This document shows positions 1 through 6,724 of a DNA stretch of 7,378 nt, piece after piece (position 1 is the first letter of the stretch; every line of letters starts with the position of its first letter). The DNA lies in contig JAQGKJ010000435.1 in assembly GCA_028290165.1 (NCBI GenBank), positions 1 through 7,378 of the forward strand, written 5' to 3'. Below the pieces are notes generated by a model. The model made no database searches. It worked only from the letters and a program-made list of their open reading frames with translations, and was not told where the DNA came from. Source of the stretch: Bradyrhizobium sp. GTDB lineage: Bacteria > Pseudomonadota > Alphaproteobacteria > Rhizobiales > Xanthobacteraceae. The position numbers and the translations under genes were made by a program.

Positions 1-314
1 AGGATGATCTGCTTTGGAGTGTGGGTGTCTCCCTGTGCGACGATTGTCTTGCGGTTCTTGCCGTCGATGTCGGCGCGCTCGATGGACCCGTCATTCAGGC
101 TTGGGATGCCCGTGTTGGTCCAGAAGATATAGCGAGCCTCAGCATCGACGACGATGCCGTCGGGCAAGTGGCAATCCGACACGATGGTTTCTCGTGCGGA
201 GCCGTCCGTATTCATGGCGTGAATGCGGCCCGCGTTCAGTTCAAGGACAAAGAGACGAGGGACGACGGCGCTGGCGCCGGCGCTTCGATTGTTCTTCTTG
301 ACGGCTTCAGACAT
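1..314 (-). CDS. YWTD/SMP-30-like beta-propeller protein, N-terminal part (runs off the left edge)
   Basis: Reading the minus strand from ATG at 314 gives 104 codons with no stop before the window edge. After a basic, low-complexity start (MSEAVKKNN...), the peptide has propeller-type repeats: PRLFVLELNAGRIHAMNTDG, then HLPDGIVVDAEARYIFWTN and GSIERADIDGKNRKTIV. The pattern of an aromatic-W-T-N strand, an acidic turn with 'DG', and 'G-I-x-R-x-D-x-D-G' is typical of LDL-receptor YWTD repeats and of the related SMP-30/gluconolactonase/LRE proteins, usually about 300 residues long. Members are lactonase-like or purely structural; the catalytic residues would lie outside the window, so no substrate can be named. 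No clear ribosome-binding site precedes the ATG, and the frame stays open further upstream, so the start is provisional. The gene is divergent from the efflux operon. Family is fairly sure, function unknown. Confidence 0.78.
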   Translation of the reverse strand, partial: MSEAVKKNNRSAGASAVVPRLFVLELNAGRIHAMNTDGSARETIVSDCHLPDGIVVDAEARYIFWTNTGIPSLNDGSIERADIDGKNRKTIVAQGDTHTPKQII

Positions 315-481
315 GTGGCACCCGTATGGTGATCTGACGCGAAATTGGTCAGCGCTTGACCGCGACTGTGCCGCGAATACTTGCCACGATATTGAATGGG
401 ACGATCGTCGCTGTAACGGTTGTGCTTCTTCATCGCTGTCGTACAGCGTGGCTCATCCCTGCCGCGCACTTGCACATTTCG

Positions 482-596
482 TACGCGGAGGATATTTTGG
501 AACCGGTCTATGACCGGTTCACAGAGGGGTTTTGCGACTGCGGACATGCGGACCGCGCGAGCCCCGCTCGACACGCTCCCGCAGTGTCTTCCGTAA
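482..596 (+). pseudogene. Relic of the C-terminus of a cyclase-type ATPase/TPR regulator
   Basis: In one frame from 482 the sequence reads YAEDILEPVYDRFTEGF, then loses similarity. Dropping one T from the TTTT run at 530-533 moves to a frame that reads FATADMRTARAPLDTLP and stops at TAA 594-596. The joined peptide matches the pattern 'AxxLLAPVYGWFTEGFDTxDLxxAxxLLDxL', which I know as the extreme C-terminus of large rhizobial proteins carrying an adenylate/guanylate cyclase domain, an AAA ATPase domain and TPRs. Only about 38 codons remain, and nothing upstream of 482 continues the family, so this is a decayed tail, not a working gene. The assignment rests on a short remembered motif; the frameshift itself is directly visible. 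Confidence 0.5.
500..520. repeat. Perfect 9-bp-arm dyad upstream of the efflux operon
   Basis: GAACCGGTC (500-508), spacer TAT, then GACCGGTTC (512-520) form a perfect inverted repeat. Its size and short spacer suit an operator for a dimeric repressor such as TetR or MarR, about 250 bases before the first adaptor gene. However, it lies inside the relic reading EPVYDRF, so family codons could explain part of it. No regulator gene is present in the window. Confidence 0.4.
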
Positions 597-758
597 CGCT
601 TATTTGCTGGCGCGAAATTGACCGCACGGACATGCAAATCGGAGCGCGTCCAGACAAGCGGCGAATCCGCGTGCCGGCTAAGTCACGGTGCCGCCACGTC
701 AGACAAGGCGCATGGAGGTCCGGCGAGGCCTAACAACCAAGACGGTCCCGAACTAAGT

Positions 759-762
759 GGAG
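759..762 (+). promoter_or_regulatory. Ribosome-binding site of the first adaptor gene
   Basis: GGAG six bases before ATG 769. This favours ATG 769 over the in-frame GTG at 757, whose own codons contain this motif, and over the ATG at 775, which would be nine bases further from a good spacing. Confidence 0.6.
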
Positions 763-768
763 TCAGGC

Positions 769-1830
769 ATGGACATGCCGACCTCTGGTGAGGAAATTCA
801 AAGTACGTCCGTCGCACCAAGTGACAGACAGAACGAGAACACGCGCACGGCGACCCGTGCTCCTTCCATTATCGTCGGTATCGTTGCAGCTGTCGTTGTG
901 GCGCTATCCGTCTTCTATCTCTTGCGACCGGAACCACTTCTCGTGCAGGGTGAGGTCGATGCAACACGCCTCGATATAGCCGCGCGTGTCGACGGACGGG
1001 TGAAGGAAATCCCTGTCGAACGCGGCCAGAACGTTCCTGCAGGAGCAGTCCTCGTAGGGATCGACAATCCCGAAACTCTGGCCAAACACGAGCAGATGAG
1101 GGCGGCAAAGGCTGTTGCGGAGGCCCAGCTTGCCAACGTACTCGCCGGAACACGGGCGGAAGCCATTGCTGCACGGAAAGCGGAAATGGAGCGCGCGCAG
1201 GCGGCGCTGGTCTTGGCGCAGAAGACTTTTGATCGCACTCATACATTGACCGAGCAAGGCAACGCGCCGCAAGCCCGCCTCGACCAAGTGACTGATGCGC
1301 TGCACGAAAGTGAACGCGCAGTCGATCAGGCCAAATCAGCCTATGAACAGGCCGTCAATGGCTACACAAGAGAGGAGCGGGCTATTGCCAAGGCAAACGT
1401 CGAAAAGGCCAATGCCGATATCCAGAGCGTTCAATCGATTATCGATCAACTCGTGGTCTATGCCCCCGTTGCCTCGCAGATCTATCAGCGCAACGTGGAG
1501 CTTGGCGAATATGTATCGCCTGGCGTGCCGCTTGTTACCTTGATCGATTTGGCCGATGTCTGGATCCACTTCGATCTTCGCGAGGATCTCGTGAAAAGCT
1601 TGAAGGTCGGCGATCGGTTCGATGTCCGTATTCCGGCTCTCGATGACCGCCTTGTCGCGGTCGAGGTCAAGCTTATTGCAACCAAGGGCGAATATGCGAG
1701 CTGGCGTGCCACGCGTGCTTCGGGCGATTTCGACTTGCGGACGTTTTCGATCCGCGCCTACCCGGTTCAGCCGGTGCCCGAACTGCGACCGGGGATGAGC
1801 GCCTATCTCGACTGGCGGTCACGGCAATGA
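769..1830 (+). CDS. HlyD/EmrA-type periplasmic adaptor (membrane fusion) protein, first copy
   Basis: A 353-residue inner-membrane-anchored adaptor that should bridge the fused permease to an outer-membrane channel. In order: a polar cytoplasmic start, one membrane anchor at about residues 33-52, the first biotinyl-lipoyl half (about 58-98, with AARVDGRVKEIPVERGQNVP), a long Ala/Glu/Arg-rich coiled-coil hairpin (about 103-225), the second lipoyl half (about 228-260, YAPVASQIYQRNVELGEYV), and a beta-barrel domain (about 262-350, VWIHFDLRED and the closing LRPGMSAYLDW). The layout matches YbhG/YhiI-type adaptors that work with ABC-2 permeases. ATG 769 is chosen because GGAG lies six bases upstream; GTG 757 would add four residues. 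The stop codon overlaps the permease start (ATGA), so the two are translationally coupled. The substrate cannot be read from sequence. Family is certain; partner is inferred from the operon. Confidence 0.93.
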   Translation: MDMPTSGEEIQSTSVAPSDRQNENTRTATRAPSIIVGIVAAVVVALSVFYLLRPEPLLVQGEVDATRLDIAARVDGRVKEIPVERGQNVPAGAVLVGIDNPETLAKHEQMRAAKAVAEAQLANVLAGTRAEAIAARKAEMERAQAALVLAQKTFDRTHTLTEQGNAPQARLDQVTDALHESERAVDQAKSAYEQAVNGYTREERAIAKANVEKANADIQSVQSIIDQLVVYAPVASQIYQRNVELGEYVSPGVPLVTLIDLADVWIHFDLREDLVKSLKVGDRFDVRIPALDDRLVAVEVKLIATKGEYASWRATRASGDFDLRTFSIRAYPVQPVPELRPGMSAYLDWRSRQ

Positions 1831-4157
1831 GGCTGGCTTCGAAACCCGGCTTCGTACGGGTCGCGCGGCGCGAGTGCCAGTGGCTGTTTCATGATCGTGT
1901 GGCGCTGCTTTTGATCTTCGGCGTACCCCTCTTTGCGTTCGTGGTTCTCACGATCGTCTTCAGCCATCCGGTCATCCGGGGGCTCGGCGTGACGGTCGTC
2001 GACGAGGACAGGTCGGATGCCTCTCGCGCGCTGGTGGAATATGTGGCGGCGTCTCCGAGCCTGCATGTCGTCGACCGTGCCGGCACGCTGTCCACGGCCG
2101 TTCGGGACATACGGTCCGGCAGGGCGATCTCGGCAATCTATATCCCGCCGGATTTCGAGCGCGACCTGAAAGCCGAACGCCGACCACAGGTCGTAGGCTT
2201 TTATAACCAGCAGTTCCTGACCCCGTCCGGCATTGCATCCTCAGGCCTGAGCGATGCGCTATCCGCTGCGGCGGCAGCGGCCGCCCCCGCTAAGCGCGCC
2301 GCCCCCGCCCCAGCTTCCATCGGCACGCTGGCCAGTGAGACCATCGCGCTCGTCAATCCGCAAAAAAACTATGCGCAATTCTTGTTACGCGCGCTGCTGC
2401 CGACGATCATCCATGTGGTGATCACCTTGGCCGCAGGCTATTCAGTCGGATCGGAATTCCGCCGTCGCGACGCGCGGGCCTGGCTCGAAAGCGCCGGAGG
2501 CGATCCGATCGTGGCGCTGGTCGGCAAGCTCGCCCCGCTATTCGGCATCTTCTTCCTGATCATGTTGGCTGAGGCGCTCTTCCTCGAGGGCGTACTGCAA
2601 ATCCCCTTTAGGGGAGATTTGCCGTTGCTGGTCGCCGCAGGCTTCCTCCTGATTGTTGCCCACCTGTCCCTGGGAGCCTTGCTGCAGCTCCTGGTCGGCG
2701 ACTTGGCGACGGGGCTCGGACTTGCGGGTCTCATTGCCTCTCCTGCATTCGGGTACGCGGGCGTCGGCTTCCCCACGGTCGGCATGAATACGTTTGCGCA
2801 AGTCTGGAGCGCTATCCTGCCGCTGCGCTGGTACATGGCCGTCTTGCTGGGACAAGCGGCGCGGGGATTGCCGGTCTCGGATTCCGCCGTTCCCTTCGCG
2901 GCGCTCGCAGGCCTGACAGTGCTCTTCGCCGGCCTCGCATTGCTGCGCATGGCGAGCCTCAAGCGCAAGGGCTGGTTTGAGACGGCGCGACCTGCCGAGC
3001 AACCCGAAACAGGTGGCGCACCGCTGGGCATCGGCGGCGCCTTTACAGCGGAGTGGCGGCGCGTGCTCGGAGCGCGGAGCGCGTTCAGCCTGCTATTCCT
3101 GGCTCCCTTGATCTACGGCATCTACTATCCGCAGCCCTATCTCAACCAAATCCTTCGCAAGCTTCCCGTCGCAGTCGTCGATAATGATCTGAGTGATCTC
3201 AGCCGCCGGATTGTGGAGACACTGGACGCGAGCGGAGCATTGAGCGTCGTGGTTCGCGCCCGAACACTTGCCGAGGCGCGCACCGCAATCGATCGCGGGC
3301 AGGCCTTTGTCGCCGTCGAGATCCCGCCCGGCACCGAGCGCGATGTGCTCAAAGGCATCACCGCTCACATCCCGGTCTACGCGGATGCCACCTACCTGTT
3401 CATATTCAGATCGACCGCCAGCGGCGTCGCCACGGCGGTCGGCGCATTGACGTCCGACCTCGTTTCGCGAGGCGCCCGCTCCGATGGAAGCCTTGTGAAA
3501 GCGAAATTGGCGAGCCTGAGCCCGGCCGACGTTCTGCTGCAACCGATCTTCAACCCGGTGGGCGGCTATGCGAGCTACGTCGTCCCGGCGGCCTTTGTGC
3601 TGATCCTGCAGCAAACCCTTCTGATCGGTGCGGCGATGCTGACCGGTACGGCGCTGGCGAAAGGCGGCGGAGCATTCGCCGGTGTGCTCGGCCGCGGCAT
3701 AGCCCACCTGACAATCTACCTGCCAGCGCTCGCGCTGTATCTCATCGTGCTGCCGCGCATCTACGGCTTTTCGACGCTCGGCCATCTTCCACAACTGTTC
3801 GCGCTCGCTGCGGTCTTTTTGCTTGCGACCAGCTTCATGGGGCAGGCCGTCGGGGCCTGGTTCACGCGGCCGGAAAACGCGACCATCCTCCTGCTTGCAA
3901 CCAGCCTGCCTCAGTTCTTCATGGCCGGCTTCGCATGGCCGCGCGAAGCAATTCCCGACGCGGCCATTGCGCTCGGTCGGATTTTCCCCGCCGACTCCGC
4001 GATCGATGGCCTCGTGCGCATCAACCAGCTCGGCGCCGGCATCTGCGAGGTCGCGCATGATTGGCTCGGATTGTGGTGTCTGGCGCTCGCCTATTTCGCG
4101 CTCGCCGTGATCTCGGCGTTTGCCGTCAAGAGAGGACAGCGACATGCGCAAAGCTAG
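1827..4157 (+). CDS. Tandem-fused ABC-2 type permease (two YhhJ/YbhS-like halves)
   Basis: A 776-residue inner-membrane protein made of two homologous permease halves. Half one: first membrane segment at about 26-45, then an extracytoplasmic domain opening with GVTVVDEDRSDASRALV (54-70), then a membrane bundle from about 186 to 375. Half two: membrane segment at about 418-433, the matching PVAVVDNDLSDLSRRIV (447-463), then a bundle from about 583 to 766. This repeated 'VVDxDxSDxSR' start is characteristic of ABC2_membrane_3/COG0842 permeases, normally single proteins of about 370 residues that pair up; the fusion supplies both halves in one chain. An Ala/Pro-rich stretch (about 145-165) sits in the first outer domain. 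No Walker A motif or ABC signature is visible, and no ATPase gene lies nearby. The gene starts inside the adaptor stop codon (ATGA) and its end overlaps the second adaptor by 14 bases. Substrate unknown. Confidence 0.93.
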   Translation: MRLASKPGFVRVARRECQWLFHDRVALLLIFGVPLFAFVVLTIVFSHPVIRGLGVTVVDEDRSDASRALVEYVAASPSLHVVDRAGTLSTAVRDIRSGRAISAIYIPPDFERDLKAERRPQVVGFYNQQFLTPSGIASSGLSDALSAAAAAAAPAKRAAPAPASIGTLASETIALVNPQKNYAQFLLRALLPTIIHVVITLAAGYSVGSEFRRRDARAWLESAGGDPIVALVGKLAPLFGIFFLIMLAEALFLEGVLQIPFRGDLPLLVAAGFLLIVAHLSLGALLQLLVGDLATGLGLAGLIASPAFGYAGVGFPTVGMNTFAQVWSAILPLRWYMAVLLGQAARGLPVSDSAVPFAALAGLTVLFAGLALLRMASLKRKGWFETARPAEQPETGGAPLGIGGAFTAEWRRVLGARSAFSLLFLAPLIYGIYYPQPYLNQILRKLPVAVVDNDLSDLSRRIVETLDASGALSVVVRARTLAEARTAIDRGQAFVAVEIPPGTERDVLKGITAHIPVYADATYLFIFRSTASGVATAVGALTSDLVSRGARSDGSLVKAKLASLSPADVLLQPIFNPVGGYASYVVPAAFVLILQQTLLIGAAMLTGTALAKGGGAFAGVLGRGIAHLTIYLPALALYLIVLPRIYGFSTLGHLPQLFALAAVFLLATSFMGQAVGAWFTRPENATILLLATSLPQFFMAGFAWPREAIPDAAIALGRIFPADSAIDGLVRINQLGAGICEVAHDWLGLWCLALAYFALAVISAFAVKRGQRHAQS
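4131..4136 (+). promoter_or_regulatory. Ribosome-binding site of the second adaptor gene
   Basis: AGAGGA lies seven bases before ATG 4144, inside the 3' end of the permease gene. It supports ATG 4144 over an upstream in-frame start at 4120, which would give a charged N-terminal extension before the membrane anchor. Confidence 0.6.
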
Positions 4158-5115
4158 GCGTGCCGCGATCAGTGCAATCGTGCTCGTGCTTCTCGCGGGT
4201 GCCCTGATCTACTTCGAGCGTCGTCCCGATTCTTCGACCGCAATCGTTGGCGTCGTGCGGGCGACCGAAGTGAGGGTGGAGCCGGAGGTGGACGGCCAAC
4301 TCGTATCGATTATGGTCGAGAAAGGCGCCCGCGTACATGCGGGCGATGTCCTGGCGAGGCTCTCCGCCGTGGAGTTGACGGCGCAGGCGGACCAGGCGCG
4401 TGCTGCACTCGCATCGGCAACCGCGAACCGCAACAACGTCTATATCGGAGTCCGTCGCGAACAGGTCGACTCTCTGAAAGCTGCAATCGCCAAAGCAAGC
4501 GCCCGCCTCGACTACGTGCAGGCCCAGCTCACAAGGACCAGCACGCTGGCACGCCAGAGCTTTGAGCCCCAGCAGGCACTTGACGAGGCCGAAAACGACG
4601 TTGCCAGCGCACGCGCCGACGTGGCGGAGGCCCAGGCGAATTACGATGCGGCCGTGGCGGGCCCGACCCGGGAGGAACGTGCGATCGCCGACGTGCAGGT
4701 GCAGGCCGCGGCCGCCGCGGTCACCGTGCTCGAGCGCCGTCTTGAAAAGATGGTCTTGCGCGCTCCGGCCGACGGTCTGGTCAGCGTCATCGCCGCAGAG
4801 GTGGGCGAGAATGTTCGCGCGGGTCAGCCGATCCTGATGGTCGAGGCGGCGGGCAAGCAATGGCTCTCGTTCAATGTGCGCGAAGACCATCTCAGTGACC
4901 TCACGGTCGGAGAAACAGTGAACGTAAAGCGGAACGGTGCTGATGGCGCGATCAAAGGTGTCGTCACCGAACTGCGGCCGCTCGGAACGTTCGCCACCTG
5001 GCAGGCCGAGCGGGTTATTGGCGATCATGACCGCAACACGCTGCGCTTGCGCCTCGACCCGGAGGGAGAGGCGGCAGGCCTCGAGCCGGGTATGACGGTT
5101 TGGATCGAGCACTAA
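4144..5115 (+). CDS. HlyD/EmrA-type periplasmic adaptor (membrane fusion) protein, second copy
   Basis: A 323-residue adaptor with a short basic start (MRKARR), a single membrane anchor at about 7-24, the first lipoyl half (about 34-72, VEPEVDGQLVSIMVEKGARV), a coiled-coil hairpin (about 78-203), the second lipoyl half (about 204-233, LRAPADGLVSVIAAEVGENV) and a beta-barrel domain ending LEPGMTVWIEH. It is a diverged paralogue of the first adaptor: both carry 'PTREERAIA' or 'YTREERAIA' at the hairpin end, 'F(N/D)(V/L)RED' after the second lipoyl half, and 'WxAxRxxGDxDxxT' in the barrel. Its start overlaps the permease end by 14 bases, so the three genes are one transcript. Two different adaptors flanking one permease suggest a mixed adaptor ring or alternative adaptors. 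Start chosen from the ribosome-binding site and anchor position. Confidence 0.93.
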   Translation: MRKARRAAISAIVLVLLAGALIYFERRPDSSTAIVGVVRATEVRVEPEVDGQLVSIMVEKGARVHAGDVLARLSAVELTAQADQARAALASATANRNNVYIGVRREQVDSLKAAIAKASARLDYVQAQLTRTSTLARQSFEPQQALDEAENDVASARADVAEAQANYDAAVAGPTREERAIADVQVQAAAAAVTVLERRLEKMVLRAPADGLVSVIAAEVGENVRAGQPILMVEAAGKQWLSFNVREDHLSDLTVGETVNVKRNGADGAIKGVVTELRPLGTFATWQAERVIGDHDRNTLRLRLDPEGEAAGLEPGMTVWIEH

Positions 5116-5162
5116 CGACAAACACTGACGGCTCATTCCGCGAAAGTCTGTGGTGAAGTGGC

Positions 5163-5517
5163 GTGCTTCGCGCATTCGCCTCGGACAGGTTCGGTGACTC
5201 CAGCGTGGTGGAAAACGTGGCGGTCAAAGACATGATCTGGACCTTCCCGCGCACAAGTAAAATCTCCGGCGAGGCGCATGGCATCGAAGAAATCCTCGCG
5301 CGCGCTCACACAATCGCCTCCTACAATGTGAAGGTTGAAATCGTTCGCACGGTCTATGGATTCAGCGGCGTTTGGGTGATCCTTCAACACCGGCGAGAAA
5401 GACGGCAAGATCCTAGATGAACATCTGGCTGCTGTTTTCGCTTTTCGCGGCGACAAGGTCGAGCGCCTCGATACGCATCTTTCCGACGTGCCGATGGTTA
5501 CATCGTTCTTTGGCTAG
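5163..5517 (+). pseudogene. SnoaL/NTF2-like protein gene broken by one frameshift
   Basis: From GTG 5163 the frame reads LRAFASDRFGD, then MIWTFPRTSKISGEAHG and IEEILARAHTIASYNVKVEI up to GFSGVWVIL. At about 5385 similarity jumps to the +1 frame, which continues FNTGEKDGKILDEHLAAVFA and FRGDKVERLDTHLSDVPMV to TAG 5515-5517. Joined, this is a complete small alpha+beta-barrel of about 118 residues typical of SnoaL-like/NTF2-like proteins, which bind small hydrophobic ligands or act as isomerases or cyclases. One added base, or two lost around CTTCAACACC (5382-5391), explains the break. A stop in the 5163 frame at 5154-5156 and a poor ribosome-binding site leave the true start unclear. The rest is so well kept that the mutation is recent or a sequencing error. 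It is co-oriented with the efflux operon, 47 bases after it. Confidence 0.78.
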
Positions 5518-5663
5518 TCTGTAGATCGGCCTTGTATCTGCTGTAAGGGTCAGGCAAGGAGTTCCGTTCTCAGCTTTCAATGACTTGATGCTTGTGGAGG
5601 GTGGCTTTGCGAACTCGAGCCCTTTGGATCTGAGGAGCTTCCGGAATTAGCCGGCAGGCGACC

Positions 5664-5687
5664 GACCGCTTTGCCCCACAAGCGGTC
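5664..5687. repeat. Hairpin in the gap between two convergent pseudogenes
   Basis: GACCGCTT (5664-5671), an eight-base loop, and AAGCGGTC (5680-5687) form a perfect stem. It lies about 30 bases beyond the end of the minus-strand glycosylase-like gene and about 145 bases beyond the SnoaL-like gene. It could terminate either transcript, but no T-run follows on either side. Similar 'CCGCTTTxGxCCxxAAGCGG' hairpins occur between genes in rhizobia as far as I recall, so a dispersed intergenic repeat is the alternative. The rest of 5518-5718 shows nothing I can name. Confidence 0.45.
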
Positions 5688-5718
5688 ATTCCATAGTCGT
5701 CATTATGCGAATTCGATT

Positions 5719-6297
5719 TTACCGATCATCCTGTGTCCGAGTCTCCTTGACGGCACGCCCGAAACCCAGTGCAGCTATCGCCTCAGCGATCTCGACCGCA
5801 TTTTTCTCATTGGTATATCCGCGCCGGCTGGGATGGCAGACCGCAATATGCTCAATGTTATGCCGCGCGCATTCGCCTGCAGCAATATCGCCCAGCGCGA
5901 CCACTTTCCTTCCCTGAAGCTCAAAGCGAGATACCTGTTAGAACGAGCGACTGAATCCGGATTGCGAAATCCGCTCAGAGCGTGTCCGGGGTATAAGATG
6001 GAAAGTTTGGGTGACGTAAATGTCCGATCTGCTCAAGCCCTTACGCGCAAGAGCCGCATCAATCACAGCATTGAACCGAATTTTGGGTAGGTATCCAAGA
6101 TCTTGCAGGGTAGGCCGCTCTCTTTGGATCGAGGATTCATCCAGCCAGTGCAATGCGACAAGGACGGGTCCTTCGGAGGATTTCGAAGTGATCTGGTATG
6201 GCGTGACCCAGGGCCCATCAAATCCAACCTCTGCCAGCGATTTGTAAGGTTCAATCACCAGTTCGCGGCGGCGTTCAACGATTTCTTGATAGTCCAA
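5719..6297 (-). pseudogene. Uracil-DNA-glycosylase-like protein gene with an in-frame TAA
   Basis: From TTG 6297 on the minus strand one frame runs 192 codons to the stop at 5719-5721, interrupted only by TAA at codon 120 (5938-5940). The frame is the same on both sides. Before the stop it reads MDYQEIVERRRELVIEPYKS, VGFDGPWVTPYQITS and SDIYVTQTFHLIPRTRSERI; after it, RFELQGRKVVALGDIAAGE, then HIAVCHPSRRGYTNEKN and AVEIAEAIAALGFG. The 'VVALG...H-I-x-H-(x)3-CHPS-x-RG' ending resembles motif B (HPS) of the uracil-DNA-glycosylase superfamily, and 'IYVTxxFHLxP' its central strand; a standard GEAPG motif A is not visible, so repair activity is uncertain. The TTG start is backed by AAAGGAAG (6304-6311, minus strand) six bases upstream. 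Outcome: loss of function by one point mutation, a sequencing error, or readthrough. Confidence 0.6.
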
Positions 6298-6303
6298 ATC
6301 CGG

Positions 6304-6311
6304 CTTCCTTT
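6304..6311 (-). promoter_or_regulatory. Ribosome-binding site of the glycosylase-like gene
   Basis: AAAGGAAG on the minus strand, six bases before TTG 6297. It decides for a TTG start: the in-frame TGA lies nine codons upstream of the TTG, and there is no ATG or GTG between them. Confidence 0.6.
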
Positions 6312-6630
6312 GCGTCAGATCTCACAGTTCTTCAAATTGCGATTTTGCGACGGCAGCGGTTACGAACTTGTGATCGTTTTCGAAACCGCCCTAGGAAGGC
6401 TCTACATTCGTTATTTGAATCGACCGCTAGGGTGATAGGGGTCCGAATCCTTTGGAAGCGTCATGAGCATTTACCATAGGACGCGTTCTGGTTGACGAAA
6501 GCTCATTCCAATCTATTGTTTTCGCAAACAAATCCCGCGAGGAGGCCCGGGTGTGAATAAGCACCGAAGCGGGACCCCGGGCTACGTGAGAGCCAACCTG
6601 CTGACCTAGTTCGTGAAATTGGCAGATAAC

Positions 6631-6662
6631 TGGGGTCCCGATCGGCGCCGATCCGGACCCCA
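6631..6662. repeat. 32-bp near-perfect palindrome at the centre of the inverted duplication
   Basis: TGGGGTCC (6631-6638) pairs with GGACCCCA (6655-6662), and GATCGGC (6640-6646) with GCCGATC (6647-6653), with one C-C mismatch (6639/6654) and no loop. It may be the junction of two element ends, or a recombinase or regulator binding site. No T-run follows, so a terminator is unlikely. Confidence 0.7.
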
Positions 6663-6724
6663 CCCCGAACGAATTTTCTCATGCTACATCAAAGCATTGC
6701 GATCACCTGGGTTAGGGTCCCCCT

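Larger units (their letters stand above)
315..756. other. Divergent intergenic region with a gene relic
   Basis: This stretch separates the divergent propeller gene from the efflux operon. It contains no intact gene that I can support. It holds a frameshifted relic of an ATPase C-terminus (482-596), a perfect dyad (500-520), and a 10-base direct repeat, CGCGAAATTG, at 338-347 and 611-620. A TTGACC at 618-623 resembles a -35 box, but no convincing -10 box lies at the right distance, so I do not call a promoter. The operon promoter is presumably between about 596 and 757. Confidence 0.6.

Noticed and set aside
21..332. Plus-strand open frame of 103 codons at the left edge
   Set aside because: The minus strand over the same bases encodes recognisable propeller repeats; the plus-strand product has no motif and is a shadow.
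356..733. Plus-strand frame of 125 codons with a hydrophobic start
   Set aside because: Only the part from 482 to about 532 resembles a known family, and it slips frame there; the rest is arginine-rich shadow sequence with no ribosome-binding site.
2597..2622. Inverted repeat GCAAATC...GATTTGC around CCCCTTTAGGGG inside the permease gene
   Set aside because: The arms need a bulge and lie within well-kept coding sequence (LQIPFRGDLP) with no T-run; most likely coincidence of codons.
3093..4151. Long minus-strand open frame opposite the permease (352 codons)
   Set aside because: The composition is Arg/Gly/Gln-rich without motifs; it is the antisense of a GC-rich gene with clear permease homology.
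4126..5175. Long minus-strand open frame opposite the second adaptor (349 codons)
   Set aside because: It is antisense to a convincing HlyD-type gene, and its His/Arg/Asp-rich product has no recognisable domain.
5520..5640. Minus-strand frame reading RVRKATLHKHQVIES and a similar plus-strand look
   Set aside because: It has a stop in the middle and no start; it looked faintly familiar from annotated spurious frames, but I cannot support a gene.
6427..6663. Minus-strand frame of 78 codons
   Set aside because: It crosses the inverted duplication and the central palindrome, with no motif or ribosome-binding site; better explained as element debris.
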